DNA from: Caldilineaceae bacterium
GTDB lineage: Bacteria > Chloroflexota > Anaerolineae > Caldilineales > Caldilineaceae
Length of the DNA stretch: 5,762 nt
Assembly (NCBI GenBank): GCA_026645635.1
Contig: JAPKMV010000257.1
Coordinates: 1-5,762, forward strand
Direction: 5' to 3'
Part shown: positions 1 to 5,762 of the stretch, in pieces
How positions within the stretch are numbered: the stretch's first letter is position 1
Layout of the letters: every line of letters begins with the position of its first letter
The notes under the pieces: model-generated
Told to the model about the DNA's origin: nothing
Seen by the model: only the letters and a program-made list of their open reading frames with translations
Database searches by the model: none
Made by a program: the position numbers and the translations under genes

Positions 1-9
1 GCCGCTACT

Positions 10-39
10 TTGGCTGCGCTTTCCGCTCCGTGCTACAAT
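10..39 (+). promoter_or_regulatory. Sigma70-type promoter with extended -10 for the glycosyltransferase operon
   Basis: A -10 hexamer TACAAT (34-39) matches TATAAT at 5 of 6 positions and carries the extended -10 TG dinucleotide at 31-32. A -35 candidate TTGGCT (10-15) matches TTGACA at 4 of 6 positions, and the spacer is 18 nt. Transcription would start near 45-47, leaving a leader of about 34 nt before the ATG at 80. It is the only promoter I see for the two plus-strand genes, so they are probably co-transcribed. I see no operator or riboswitch in the leader. The prediction is from sequence match only. Confidence 0.6.
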
Positions 40-79
40 CGCGGTTCGGTCTGCCAATCAGGGCCGGGAATCAAAGGCT

Positions 80-934
80 ATGGACGATTTTCGCTGGGAA
101 CAGATGTTTGAGGCGGCGGCGCAAGCACGGATTACCGTGGTGGTGCCGACTTACAATGAGGCGGCGAATCTGGCGGCGCTGGCCGAGGCGCTCTTCAACC
201 TGGGGCTGCCCACACTCCAGTTGCTGGTGGTGGACGACGATTCGCCCGACGGCACGGGCCGCCTGGCGGATGAACTGGCGCAGCGCTACAATCAGGGGCT
301 GACGCCGGACGCGCGGCTGCGTCTCGCGGTGATTCACCGCAAAGGCAAAGGGGGGCTGGGCACGGCCTACGTCGCCGGGATGACGCAGGCCCTCGCCGAC
401 GGCGCCGACTTCGTAGCGCAGATGGACGCCGACTTCAGCCACTCTCCCCGCTACCTGACGCAGATGCTGGGCGTAGCCGTCGCCACGGGCGCCGACGTGG
501 TGATCGGCAGCCGCTACGTGCCGGGCGGCTCGCTGGACGAACGCTGGGAGCCGGGCCGCCGCCTGCTGAGCTGGTGGGCCAACCTCTACAGCCGCGCGAT
601 CTTGGGGCTGCGCATCCGCGACATGACCGCGGGCTTCAAGCTCTGGCGGCGCAGCGCATTACAGTCCATCGGCCTGAGCACGATCCGCAGCAACGGCTAC
701 ACCTTCCAGGTGGAGATGGCCTATCTGGCCGAAAAACTGGGCTTCCGCATCGTCGAGATTCCGATCCACTTCGAGGATCGGCGAATCGGCCAGAGCAAGA
801 TGGACGTACCGGTGAAGCTGGAGTCCGCCTGGCGCACCTGGCAGATCCGCTGGCGCTATCGCCACCTGCGCCGGCCCAGCCAGCGCCAGCCGCTGCTCGA
901 TGTTGCGCCCGCCCGCGCCGACGAGCGCGCCTGA
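80..934 (+). CDS. Polyprenyl-phosphate mannose synthase-like family-2 glycosyltransferase (DPM1 type)
   Basis: This 284-residue protein should transfer a sugar, most likely mannose, from a nucleotide sugar to a polyprenyl phosphate at the cytoplasmic face of the membrane, making a lipid-linked donor for extracytoplasmic GT-C enzymes. The GT-A fold signature is complete: VPTYNE (22-27), [10 protein letters not shown] (50-59), the metal-binding DAD (116-118, in QMDADFSH), GSRYVPGG (143-150), DMTAGFK (181-187), FQVEM (209-213) and the C-terminal [13 protein letters not shown] (229-241). I see no C-terminal membrane segment, so it is of the short soluble DPM1 class. The tail after 250 is very basic and could bind membrane. 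The ATG at 80 has only a weak AAAGG 2 nt upstream, and Met9 (104) is an alternative start. The next gene begins 14 nt after the stop, which suggests an operon. The family is clear, but the sugar cannot be read from sequence: glucose, GlcNAc or another sugar is possible. Confidence 0.9.
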   Translation: MDDFRWEQMFEAAAQARITVVVPTYNEAANLAALAEALFNLGLPTLQLLVVDDDSPDGTGRLADELAQRYNQGLTPDARLRLAVIHRKGKGGLGTAYVAGMTQALADGADFVAQMDADFSHSPRYLTQMLGVAVATGADVVIGSRYVPGGSLDERWEPGRRLLSWWANLYSRAILGLRIRDMTAGFKLWRRSALQSIGLSTIRSNGYTFQVEMAYLAEKLGFRIVEIPIHFEDRRIGQSKMDVPVKLESAWRTWQIRWRYRHLRRPSQRQPLLDVAPARADERA

Positions 935-948
935 TCGCCCCCACTTCC

Positions 949-3900
949 ATGCGTAGATTCATGCGATTTCGCAACGACGCCCTGGCGGCGCTCCTGCTCC
1001 TGGGGCTGGCATTGGCCTGGTTTGCGCCGGTGCTCTTTCCCAGCCTGACCCAGGCCAGCCTGCTGCCCTACGACAACCTCTACACCTTTGCGCCGTGGGA
1101 TGCGCTGCAACCCGGCTTGACGCCGCACAACGACCTGCTCGCCGACCTGGTGCTGGAAAACGCAGTCTGGAAGCAGCACATCCGCGAGACGCTGGCGCAG
1201 GGGGAAATCCCGCTCTGGAACCCCAAGATTCTCACCGGGTTGCCCTTCCTGGCCGCGGGGCAGGCAAGCACCTTCTACCCGCTCAACGTGCTCTTTTACG
1301 TGCTGCCGCTGGAGTGGGCCTTCGGCTGGTTCACCGCGCTGCAAGTCGCGCTGGCCGGGATCAACATGTACATCTTTGGCCGCGTGCTGGGGCTGCGCCG
1401 CATCCCCGCGCTCTACAGCGGCGTGGTCTACATGTTCAGCGGCTTCCTGATCGTCAGCGTGGTCTTCACCATGTTTCTGGCTGCCGTGCCCTGGCTGCCG
1501 CTGCTGCTGGCTGTCATCGAGTACATCATCCGCAAACAGGAAGAGAAGGGCGTCGCCAGCTTCAACCCGATCCCGTATGTCACGGTGGGTGCAGCGATCA
1601 TCGGCCTGGTGGTGCTGGCCGGCCACCCGGAGCTGATCTACTACACGATGCTCGTGAGCGGCGCGTACACCTTCTGCCGGCTGGTCGCGGCCTACGTGCG
1701 GCTGCGACGGCAGGCGACGGCGACCGGCGACCGGCGCCGCGCGACGACGCGCATCTTCAAACTGGCAGGCTGGCTGCTGGCGATGGCGGTGCTCGGCATT
1801 GCCCTGGGCGCGGTGCAGTTGATCCCGCTGGTGGAACTGCTGCCGCTCAACTTCCGCGCCGGCTCGGCCTCGCTGGAGCAGGTGCGCGAGTGGGCCTGGC
1901 CGTCGCGCCACGTGCTCACCTTCTGGCTGCCCAATATTTTCGGCAGCCCCAGCCACCACGCCTGGTTCGACATCTGGACAGGGCAGTGGACGCCCGCCAC
2001 CGTCAACGCGCTGGGCGAGCCGGCGCGCACCATCTTCTGGGGCATCAAGAACTACGTCGAGGGCGGGAACTACCTTGGGATTGCCACGTGGCTGCTGGCG
2101 GTTTATGCGATCTGGGGGGCGATCAGGGACAGGAAATTGTCAATTGTTAATAGTCAATTGTCAATTGTTAATGAGGGGCCGGATGGGGCGCCTTCTTCAT
2201 TGACAATTGACAATTCACCATTGACAATTCGCAGTTTCTCCTTCACAACCTGGTTCTTCGCTGCCCTTGCTCTTCTCTCTTTGCTCTTTGCCTTTGGCAC
2301 CCCGCTCTACGCCCTGCTCTACTATGGGCTGCCTGGCTGGAACCAACTGCACAGCCCATTCCGCTGGGTCTTTCCGTTCACGCTGAGCATGGCTCTGCTG
2401 GGCGGGATCGGCCTGCAGTGGGTGATGACCCGCGCGGCGCAGGTGCGGTGGACGCGGCTGCCGGCGCTCGCGGTGGCGCTGGCCGGCGCGGGGGCGCTGC
2501 TTGTCGTCGCCGCCAGCATCGTCGCGCCGGCGCCCTTCCTCGCCTTCGGTCAGCGCATCCTGGACAGCAGCGACCTGGCCCGCATGGCCTTCGCCGACGG
2601 CCGCATGTTCTGGAGCTATCAGGCGGCCAATTTGGTGCATTTTGGCGTCATGGCGCTGGCAGTGGGGATATTGGTCGTCTGGCTGATTACACACGAGAAG
2701 AAATGGTTAATTGTTAATGGTCAATTGTCAATTGTCAATGAAAAACGCGCCACGGGCGACACCTCATTAACAATCAACAATCAACAATCAACAATCAACA
2801 ATTCTGACTTCAGGGGCGAGGGGCGAGGGGCGAGGGGCGATGATCTCCAATCTCCAATCTCCCAATCTCTCCATCGCATCCTCCCCCTCGCCCTCCTCCT
2901 CCTCACCGCGCTCGATCTCTACCTCGCCCACGGCCACTTCAACCCGGCTACCGACCCGGCACTCTCGCCGCTGACCGAACAGGGCACGCCGCCCGTGGTG
3001 CGATTCATCAATGAAAGGGAAGGCAACAACGCCCCTCGCCCCTCGCCGGTCACGGCGCCGCCCCTCGCCCCTCCCTGGCGCTTCACCACCTTCAACGCGC
3101 CCGGCGAGAAGACCTTCAACGCCAACGTGGGTATGTACTACGGCTGGCACGACCTGCGCGGTTACGACTCGATCATCCCGCGGCAGTATGTGGACCTGAT
3201 GAACCGCATCCAGCCGCAGGAGAACGAGCTGCTCTACAACCGCATCGCGCCGATCTACAGCCAGCCCGGCGGCGACGTCTACGGGGCGCTGGACAACCCG
3301 CTGCTCGACCTGCTCAACGTGAAGTATCTCCTGACCGAGCATCACGTGCCGAATCCCACCTGGGTGGAGATTTACCGCGACGACAGCATCGGCGTCTACG
3401 AGAACCAGGAAGTGCTGCCGCGCGCCTTCATCGCACGCCGCGCCGAAGTGCTGCCGGCCGCGGAGCAGCCGCTCACCAGCGCGGACCTGCGGGAGACTGT
3501 CTTCCTGGAAGAGGCGCCCGCAGACGCGAATGCGCTGATCCCCGCCAGCCCGCAGCTCGCCGACGCCCGCATCAGCCGCTACACCGCCGACGAAGTGTTC
3601 GTCGACGTGAACCTGAGCGACCGCGGCTGGCTGGTGCTGAGTGACGCCTGGTTCCCCGACTGGAAGGCGTACCTGCGCCCCTTCGGCGGCGGCGAGAACG
3701 AGGAGACCGAACTGAAGCTCTACCGGGCCAACGGCGCGCTGCGGGCGGTTTACCTGCCCGACGACGGTCAGTGGACGGTGCGCTTTGTCTACAGCCCCAT
3801 GAGCTTCAAACTCGGCCTCTACATCAGCTTCCTGGCGGCGATGACGCTGCTGCTCCTGCTGCTCTACTGGCTCTGGGGCCGCTACTATCGCCCGGAGATC

Positions 3901-5451
3901 GACGCCGACGACGTGCAGCGGGTGGCAAAGAATTCGCTGGTGCCCATGGGGTTGAGCTTGACCAACAAGGCCATCGACTTCGCCTTTGCCATGCTCTACG
4001 TGCGCCTGCTGGGGCCAGTGGGCACGGGGCAATACTATTTCGTCGTCGCCATCTACGGCTTCTTCGAGATCATCAGCCGCTACGGCCTGGGCACGCTGCT
4101 GACCCGCGACGTGGCCGCGGACAAAAACCAGTCGAGCCGCTATCTAACCAACGTGCTGGCGCTGCGCACGCTCCTCTGGCTGATCTGCCTGCCGCTCATG
4201 GCGCTGGTGGTGCTGGGCTACCGCTTCGTCGGCGCGGTCGTGCCCGGCGCGGAGAGCATCGGCGTGCAGGAGGTGCAGGCGCTGGCGCTGCTGGCGCTGG
4301 CGATGATCTTCGCCAACTACGCCGACGCGCTCAGCAGCATGTTCCACGCCTTCGAGAAGATGGAGTATCCCGCCGGGTTGACCAACGCGGTGGCGCTGCT
4401 CAAGGTGACGCTGGGCGCGCTGGTGCTGCTGCTGGGCTGGAGCTATGTGGGATTGGCCGCCGTGGCGCTAGCCGTCAACATCCTTCAGGTGCTCTGGCTC
4501 TACTGGCTCCTACGCACCACGCTCTTCAAGCCGCAATGGCGCTGGGACTGGCCGCTCCAGCGCTGGATGGTGCGCGTCAGCGGGCCGCTGATGATCAATC
4601 ACCTGCTCGCCACCATCTTCTGGCGCATCGACGTCTGGATTCTCTTCCCCCTGGCCGGCGCCGCGGCGGTCGGTCTCTACAGCATCGGCCTCAAGTACAT
4701 CGACGGGCTGAACATCATTCCTGCGGTCTCGACCATGGCCATCTTCCCGCTGATGAGCCGGCTGGCGCGCAGCGAGTCGAACAGCCTGCTGCGCGCCTAC
4801 GTGGTCAGCCTGCGCCTGCTGACGATGCTCAGCCTGCCGATTGCGATGGCCGTGACCTTCCTGGCGCGGCCGCTGGTCTTCATCGTCGGCGGTGTACAGT
4901 ACCTGGATGTGCCGGGCGTTTTCGAGATCTTCGGCATGCAGATTCCGTACACGGGCGGCGCCGACCTGGCCTTCCAGGTGATCATCTGGAGCATCCCCAT
5001 CGGCTTTGCCAACAGCGTGACGCAGTACGTGCTGATCGCAGTGAATCAGCAACACTTTCTGACGCGGGCGTTTTTGATGGGCGTCGTCTTCAACATCGTG
5101 GGCAACCTGATCCTGATCCCGCGGCTGGGCTATGTGGGCGCGGCCCTCGCCACGATCCTGAGCGAGTTCAGCCTGCTCTTCCCCTTCTACTTCGCCGTGC
5201 GGCGTAACGTGGGCGTCGTGCCCTGGCTGCGCGTCTACGGCCCGCCGGGCATCGCCGTGGCGTTGATGGGCGCCGTTTGCTATGCACTGATCAGTTTCGG
5301 TCTCAATGCCTGGCTGGCGGTGGGGATTGGGCTTCTGGCCTACGGCGGCGGGCTGATCCTCACCGGCGCGCTGCGCGGCGACGACATGGCCGCGGTGCTG
5401 CGTTCGCTGCCGGTGGGGCCGCTGCGCCGGCTGCTGCCGAGCGCGGGGTAG
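949..5451 (+). CDS. Fusion protein: YfhO-type GT-C membrane glycosyltransferase plus Wzx/RfbX-type flippase
   Basis: This 1500-residue polytopic membrane protein joins two proteins that are usually separate. Residues 1-~980 are YfhO-like. After the first membrane helix (about 9-30) comes an outer loop with [12 protein letters not shown] (40-51), PLWNP (88-92) and QASTFYPLN (105-113), typical of the catalytic end of this GT-C family. About ten further hydrophobic segments follow. A soluble extracytoplasmic domain (~655-950) carries DLRGYDS (735-741), NVKYLLT (790-796), [10 protein letters not shown] (818-827) and WFPDWKA (901-907), and a last helix lies at 955-976. After a short linker, residues 989-1500 form a full-length flippase of the MOP superfamily (Polysacc_synt type), starting [11 protein letters not shown] and [13 protein letters not shown] and containing [20 protein letters not shown]. 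Start choice: ATG 949 or ATG 961, neither with a Shine-Dalgarno site; the frame stays open back to 574, but that part overlaps the glycosyltransferase gene. Likely role: sugar transfer from a polyprenyl-phosphate donor outside the membrane plus lipid-linked glycan export. Heptamer-repeat insertions interrupt the YfhO half in frame. Confidence 0.88.
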   Translation: MRRFMRFRNDALAALLLLGLALAWFAPVLFPSLTQASLLPYDNLYTFAPWDALQPGLTPHNDLLADLVLENAVWKQHIRETLAQGEIPLWNPKILTGLPFLAAGQASTFYPLNVLFYVLPLEWAFGWFTALQVALAGINMYIFGRVLGLRRIPALYSGVVYMFSGFLIVSVVFTMFLAAVPWLPLLLAVIEYIIRKQEEKGVASFNPIPYVTVGAAIIGLVVLAGHPELIYYTMLVSGAYTFCRLVAAYVRLRRQATATGDRRRATTRIFKLAGWLLAMAVLGIALGAVQLIPLVELLPLNFRAGSASLEQVREWAWPSRHVLTFWLPNIFGSPSHHAWFDIWTGQWTPATVNALGEPARTIFWGIKNYVEGGNYLGIATWLLAVYAIWGAIRDRKLSIVNSQLSIVNEGPDGAPSSLTIDNSPLTIRSFSFTTWFFAALALLSLLFAFGTPLYALLYYGLPGWNQLHSPFRWVFPFTLSMALLGGIGLQWVMTRAAQVRWTRLPALAVALAGAGALLVVAASIVAPAPFLAFGQRILDSSDLARMAFADGRMFWSYQAANLVHFGVMALAVGILVVWLITHEKKWLIVNGQLSIVNEKRATGDTSLTINNQQSTINNSDFRGEGRGARGDDLQSPISQSLHRILPLALLLLTALDLYLAHGHFNPATDPALSPLTEQGTPPVVRFINEREGNNAPRPSPVTAPPLAPPWRFTTFNAPGEKTFNANVGMYYGWHDLRGYDSIIPRQYVDLMNRIQPQENELLYNRIAPIYSQPGGDVYGALDNPLLDLLNVKYLLTEHHVPNPTWVEIYRDDSIGVYENQEVLPRAFIARRAEVLPAAEQPLTSADLRETVFLEEAPADANALIPASPQLADARISRYTADEVFVDVNLSDRGWLVLSDAWFPDWKAYLRPFGGGENEETELKLYRANGALRAVYLPDDGQWTVRFVYSPMSFKLGLYISFLAAMTLLLLLLYWLWGRYYRPEIDADDVQRVAKNSLVPMGLSLTNKAIDFAFAMLYVRLLGPVGTGQYYFVVAIYGFFEIISRYGLGTLLTRDVAADKNQSSRYLTNVLALRTLLWLICLPLMALVVLGYRFVGAVVPGAESIGVQEVQALALLALAMIFANYADALSSMFHAFEKMEYPAGLTNAVALLKVTLGALVLLLGWSYVGLAAVALAVNILQVLWLYWLLRTTLFKPQWRWDWPLQRWMVRVSGPLMINHLLATIFWRIDVWILFPLAGAAAVGLYSIGLKYIDGLNIIPAVSTMAIFPLMSRLARSESNSLLRAYVVSLRLLTMLSLPIAMAVTFLARPLVFIVGGVQYLDVPGVFEIFGMQIPYTGGADLAFQVIIWSIPIGFANSVTQYVLIAVNQQHFLTRAFLMGVVFNIVGNLILIPRLGYVGAALATILSEFSLLFPFYFAVRRNVGVVPWLRVYGPPGIAVALMGAVCYALISFGLNAWLAVGIGLLAYGGGLILTGALRGDDMAAVLRSLPVGPLRRLLPSAG
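1713..1738 (+). repeat. Short GGCGACC heptamer array in the YfhO-coding part
   Basis: GGCGAC (1713-1718) is followed by two exact GGCGACC units (1719-1725, 1726-1732) and a decayed GGCGCC. It encodes part of a loop reading [14 protein letters not shown], between a helix ending in VAAYVRLRR and the next one starting IFKLAGW. The many Arg residues suggest a cytoplasmic loop. It is short and lies in GC-rich DNA, so chance is possible. I list it because the unit length is 7 and its position, between helices, matches the better arrays downstream. Confidence 0.4.
2135..2230 (+). repeat. Palindromic heptamer element, copy 1, inserted in frame in the YfhO-like domain
   Basis: This AT-rich island lies in a GC-rich gene. 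The left arm (2135-2174) is built of TTGTCAA-type heptamers and contains a 21-nt direct repeat that encodes LSIVNSQ then LSIVNEG. The right arm (2197-2229) is the inverted counterpart, with TTGACAA units encoding [11 protein letters not shown]. The sequence AATTGTCAATTGTTAATGA (2156-2174) pairs with 2197-2215 as a 19-bp stem with one T-G pair, enclosing a GC-rich loop of 22 nt (2175-2196). It occupies residues ~396-428, between a helix ending [16 protein letters not shown] and the next starting [12 protein letters not shown]. The basic flank suggests a cytoplasmic loop. The frame is kept throughout. Confidence 0.85.
2707..2804 (+). repeat. Palindromic heptamer element, copy 2, inserted in frame in the YfhO-like domain
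   Basis: This has the same design as the copy about 570 nt upstream. The left arm (2707-2741) encodes [12 protein letters not shown], nearly the same peptide as in copy 1. A 22-nt spacer (2742-2763) differs completely in sequence from the copy 1 spacer. The right arm (2764-2804) begins TCATT and continues as four exact ACAATCA units (2770-2797) plus a partial one, encoding [13 protein letters not shown]. The arms pair less well than in copy 1: 15 of 19 positions match between 2723-2741 and the complement of 2764-2782. The insert lies just after a helix ending [15 protein letters not shown], in a probable cytoplasmic loop. Confidence 0.85.
2813..2840 (+). repeat. Four exact tandem copies of GGGGCGA
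   Basis: GGGGCGA occurs four times without error at 2813-2819, 2820-2826, 2827-2833 and 2834-2840. It starts 8 nt after the ACAATCA array ends. It encodes [10 protein letters not shown] in the same probable cytoplasmic loop as palindromic element copy 2. The unit contains no T, so no frame through the array itself can contain a stop codon. Confidence 0.9.
2844..2869 (+). repeat. TCTCCAA heptamer array
   Basis: Two exact TCTCCAA units (2844-2850, 2851-2857), an 8-nt variant TCTCCCAA (2858-2865) and a partial TCTC (2866-2869). It encodes LQSPISQSL. It starts 3 nt after the GGGGCGA array, so three different heptamer types stand side by side between 2764 and 2869. The next residues ([18 protein letters not shown]) begin a new membrane helix. 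Confidence 0.75.
3032..3074 (+). repeat. CCCCTCG heptamers, inverse of the GGGGCGA array
   Basis: Two exact CCCCTCG units (3032-3045), a 15-nt interruption, then another CCCCTCG (3061-3067) followed by CCCCTCC (3068-3074). The unit is the reverse complement of the GGGGCGA type (as GGGGCGAG/CTCGCCCC) about 190 nt upstream. It encodes [15 protein letters not shown], residues ~695-709, in the extracytoplasmic domain between VVRFINE and WRFTTFN. Confidence 0.75.
3877..3912 (+). other. Junction between YfhO-like and flippase parts of the fusion
   Basis: This stretch encodes the short hydrophilic linker [12 protein letters not shown] (residues 977-988) between the last YfhO helix ([17 protein letters not shown]) and the first conserved flippase segment ([11 protein letters not shown]). 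It contains no stop codon, no ribosome-binding site and no repeat. The linker is basic then acidic and fits a cytoplasmic position, which agrees with the usual cytoplasmic N-terminus of MOP flippases. Confidence 0.7.
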
Positions 5452-5470
5452 GCGCCGAACGCAGCTTGGC

Positions 5471-5489
5471 ACCGCTGAAAGCCAGCGGT
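5471..5489 (+). terminator. Possible weak terminator hairpin after the fusion gene
   Basis: ACCGCTG (5471-5477) and CAGCGGT (5483-5489) form a perfect 7-bp stem with the 5-nt loop AAAGC, 20 nt after the stop codon. The position suits a terminator, but no T-run follows (TAGATCTAGC), so it is not a canonical intrinsic terminator. It may only protect the 3' end of the transcript. Confidence 0.35.
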
Positions 5490-5541
5490 AGATCTAGCGG
5501 GACAGCACGATCATTACGTGTACGGGACCGAAAAGCGCGAT

Positions 5542-5566
5542 CTGCATCAGCATGGTTGTGATGCAG
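5542..5566. repeat. Inverted repeat CTGCATCA / TGATGCAG
   Basis: A perfect 8-bp stem with a 9-nt loop (5550-5558). On the minus strand it is followed within a few bases by a CTTTTC stretch, so it could serve as a weak terminator for the minus-strand ORF ending at 5646, about 80 nt earlier. It could also be a protein-binding site. Confidence 0.4.
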
Positions 5567-5635
5567 GAACGGCGAGTGCTGCGGGCGTTCACTTCTGAAA
5601 GTGGTACGTACAGATGACGGCAAACTGGCGCACTG

Positions 5636-5670
5636 AGGGCTGCGCCTAGCCAAGGTATCGGCACAGCCCT
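5636..5670 (-). repeat. Inverted repeat around the stop codon of the minus-strand ORF
   Basis: AGGGCTG (5636-5642) pairs with CAGCCCT (5664-5670). After one mismatch, GCC (5644-5646) pairs with GGC (5660-5662), leaving a 13-nt loop. The structure covers the stop codon of the minus-strand ORF. No T-run follows on either strand, so a terminator role is doubtful. Confidence 0.35.
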
Positions 5671-5762
5671 TCCAGATCCGCAAAGTTGTTGAGCTTGACC
5701 GAGCGCTCGGCCAGGAACTCCTGAAGCCGCTGGTCAAACGCCTGGCATTGGCGGTACATTTC
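5646..5762 (-). CDS. 3' end of an unrecognised minus-strand protein, cut by the window edge
   Basis: Reading the minus strand from the window edge gives 38 codons and a TAG (5648-5646): EMYRQCQAFDQRLQEFLAER, then SVKLNNFADLEGLCRYLG. The frame is open to the edge. The Met at 5759-5757 could be a start of a 37-residue protein, but an in-frame Glu precedes it, so continuation is equally possible. The composition is that of a folded soluble protein: amphipathic helix-like first half, charged and hydrophobic residues mixed, low Arg/Pro bias unlike the shadow frames nearby. I do not recognise the family; the end of a transposase or of a conserved hypothetical protein is possible. It converges on the fusion gene. 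Confidence 0.45.
   Translation of the reverse strand, partial: EMYRQCQAFDQRLQEFLAERSVKLNNFADLEGLCRYLG

Larger units (their letters stand above)
5452..5645. other. Intergenic region between convergent genes
   Basis: No coding sequence is supported here. The minus-strand frame open between 5360 and 5737 reads as an Arg/Ser/Ala-rich chain with no recognisable domain and overlaps the end of the fusion gene. The region is less GC-biased than the genes. It holds two short perfect hairpins (5471-5489, 5542-5566), a small one (5590-5603, CACTT/AAGTG) and the 8-bp palindromes TAGATCTA (5489-5496) and GTACGTAC (5604-5611). I see no tRNA, no insertion-sequence ends that I recognise and no clear promoter. 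Confidence 0.6.

Noticed and set aside
574..948. N-terminal extension of the fusion protein back to ATG 574
   Set aside because: It overlaps the conserved C-terminal half of the glycosyltransferase gene in another frame, and its translation is Arg/Pro/Gln-rich with no domain. The protein character begins at [19 protein letters not shown].
856..1959. Minus-strand open frame (367 codons) opposite the start of the fusion gene
   Set aside because: Same shadow composition; the plus-strand PLWNP and FYPLN motifs settle the coding strand.
2156..2215. Terminator from the 19-bp stem in copy 1
   Set aside because: The stem is AT-rich with a long 22-nt loop, has no T-run after it, and lies inside a gene whose downstream half is intact and in frame.
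2764..2804. CRISPR-like repeat array
   Set aside because: The units are 7 nt, tandem and without spacers, and they are translated as part of a protein.
2788..4032. Long minus-strand open frame (414 codons) opposite the YfhO domain
   Set aside because: Translation is rich in His, Arg, Gln and Val with no motif, as expected of the antisense of a GC-rich gene. The plus strand shows conserved motifs over the same stretch.
4276..4306. GCGCTG-type repeats around CTGGCGCTGCTGGCG as another repeat family
   Set aside because: They are explained by Leu/Ala codons of a membrane helix in a GC-rich genome; the period is 3 or 6, not 7.
3771..5207. Plus-strand open frame of 478 codons in a second frame over the flippase
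   Set aside because: It is Arg/Ala/His-rich with no motifs; the flippase frame has a clear helix pattern and family motifs.
3946..5451. Separate flippase gene starting at internal ATG 3946
   Set aside because: No ribosome-binding site precedes it, the frame is continuous with the YfhO part, and conserved flippase residues ([11 protein letters not shown]) lie before this ATG.
4510..5472. Minus-strand open frame (320 codons) opposite the flippase
   Set aside because: It is a His/Gln/Asp/Arg-rich shadow of the flippase code with no recognisable domain or membrane segment.

Overview
The window looks like chromosomal DNA of a GC-rich bacterium. Its best fit is an uncultured-type Chloroflexota (Anaerolineae/Caldilineae-like). 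That placement is inference: it rests on the GC-rich coding sequence, the lack of clear Shine-Dalgarno sites, the gene types, and the heptanucleotide arrays that encode strings such as LSIVNSQ and APRPSP, which I associate with such genomes. No taxonomic marker gene is present.

Layout. Positions 1-79 hold a convincing sigma70-type promoter with an extended -10 (TGcTACAAT). Positions 80-934 encode a soluble family-2 glycosyltransferase of the polyprenyl-phosphate-mannose synthase (DPM1) type. After a 14-nt gap, 949-5451 encodes one 1500-residue membrane protein. Its first ~980 residues are a YfhO-type GT-C glycosyltransferase, and its last ~510 residues are a complete Wzx/RfbX-type (MOP superfamily) flippase. 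Positions 5452-5645 are non-coding with several small hairpins. Positions 5646-5762 hold the 3' end of an unrecognised minus-strand ORF that runs off the window and converges on the operon.

How the genes may work together: the GT2 enzyme would load a sugar onto a polyprenyl phosphate at the cytoplasmic face. A flippase would move a lipid-linked sugar or glycan across the membrane. The YfhO half would transfer a sugar outside the cell. This resembles the three-part CsbB/GtcA/YfhO logic known in Firmicutes, but here two parts are fused and the flippase is of another family.

The most unusual feature is inside the YfhO half. Four kinds of 7-nt repeat (TTGTCAA/TTGACAA, GGGGCGA/CCCCTCG, TCTCCAA, and a weaker GGCGACC) are inserted in frame at five places, in predicted loops. 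The TTGTCAA type occurs twice as a composite palindrome with the same design: heptamer arm ending AATGA, exactly 22 nt of unrelated loop, then inverted heptamer arm starting TCATT. This looks like a small palindromic element that invades coding sequence. Because the unit is 7 nt, gain or loss of one copy in the two best arrays shifts the frame into a nearby stop.
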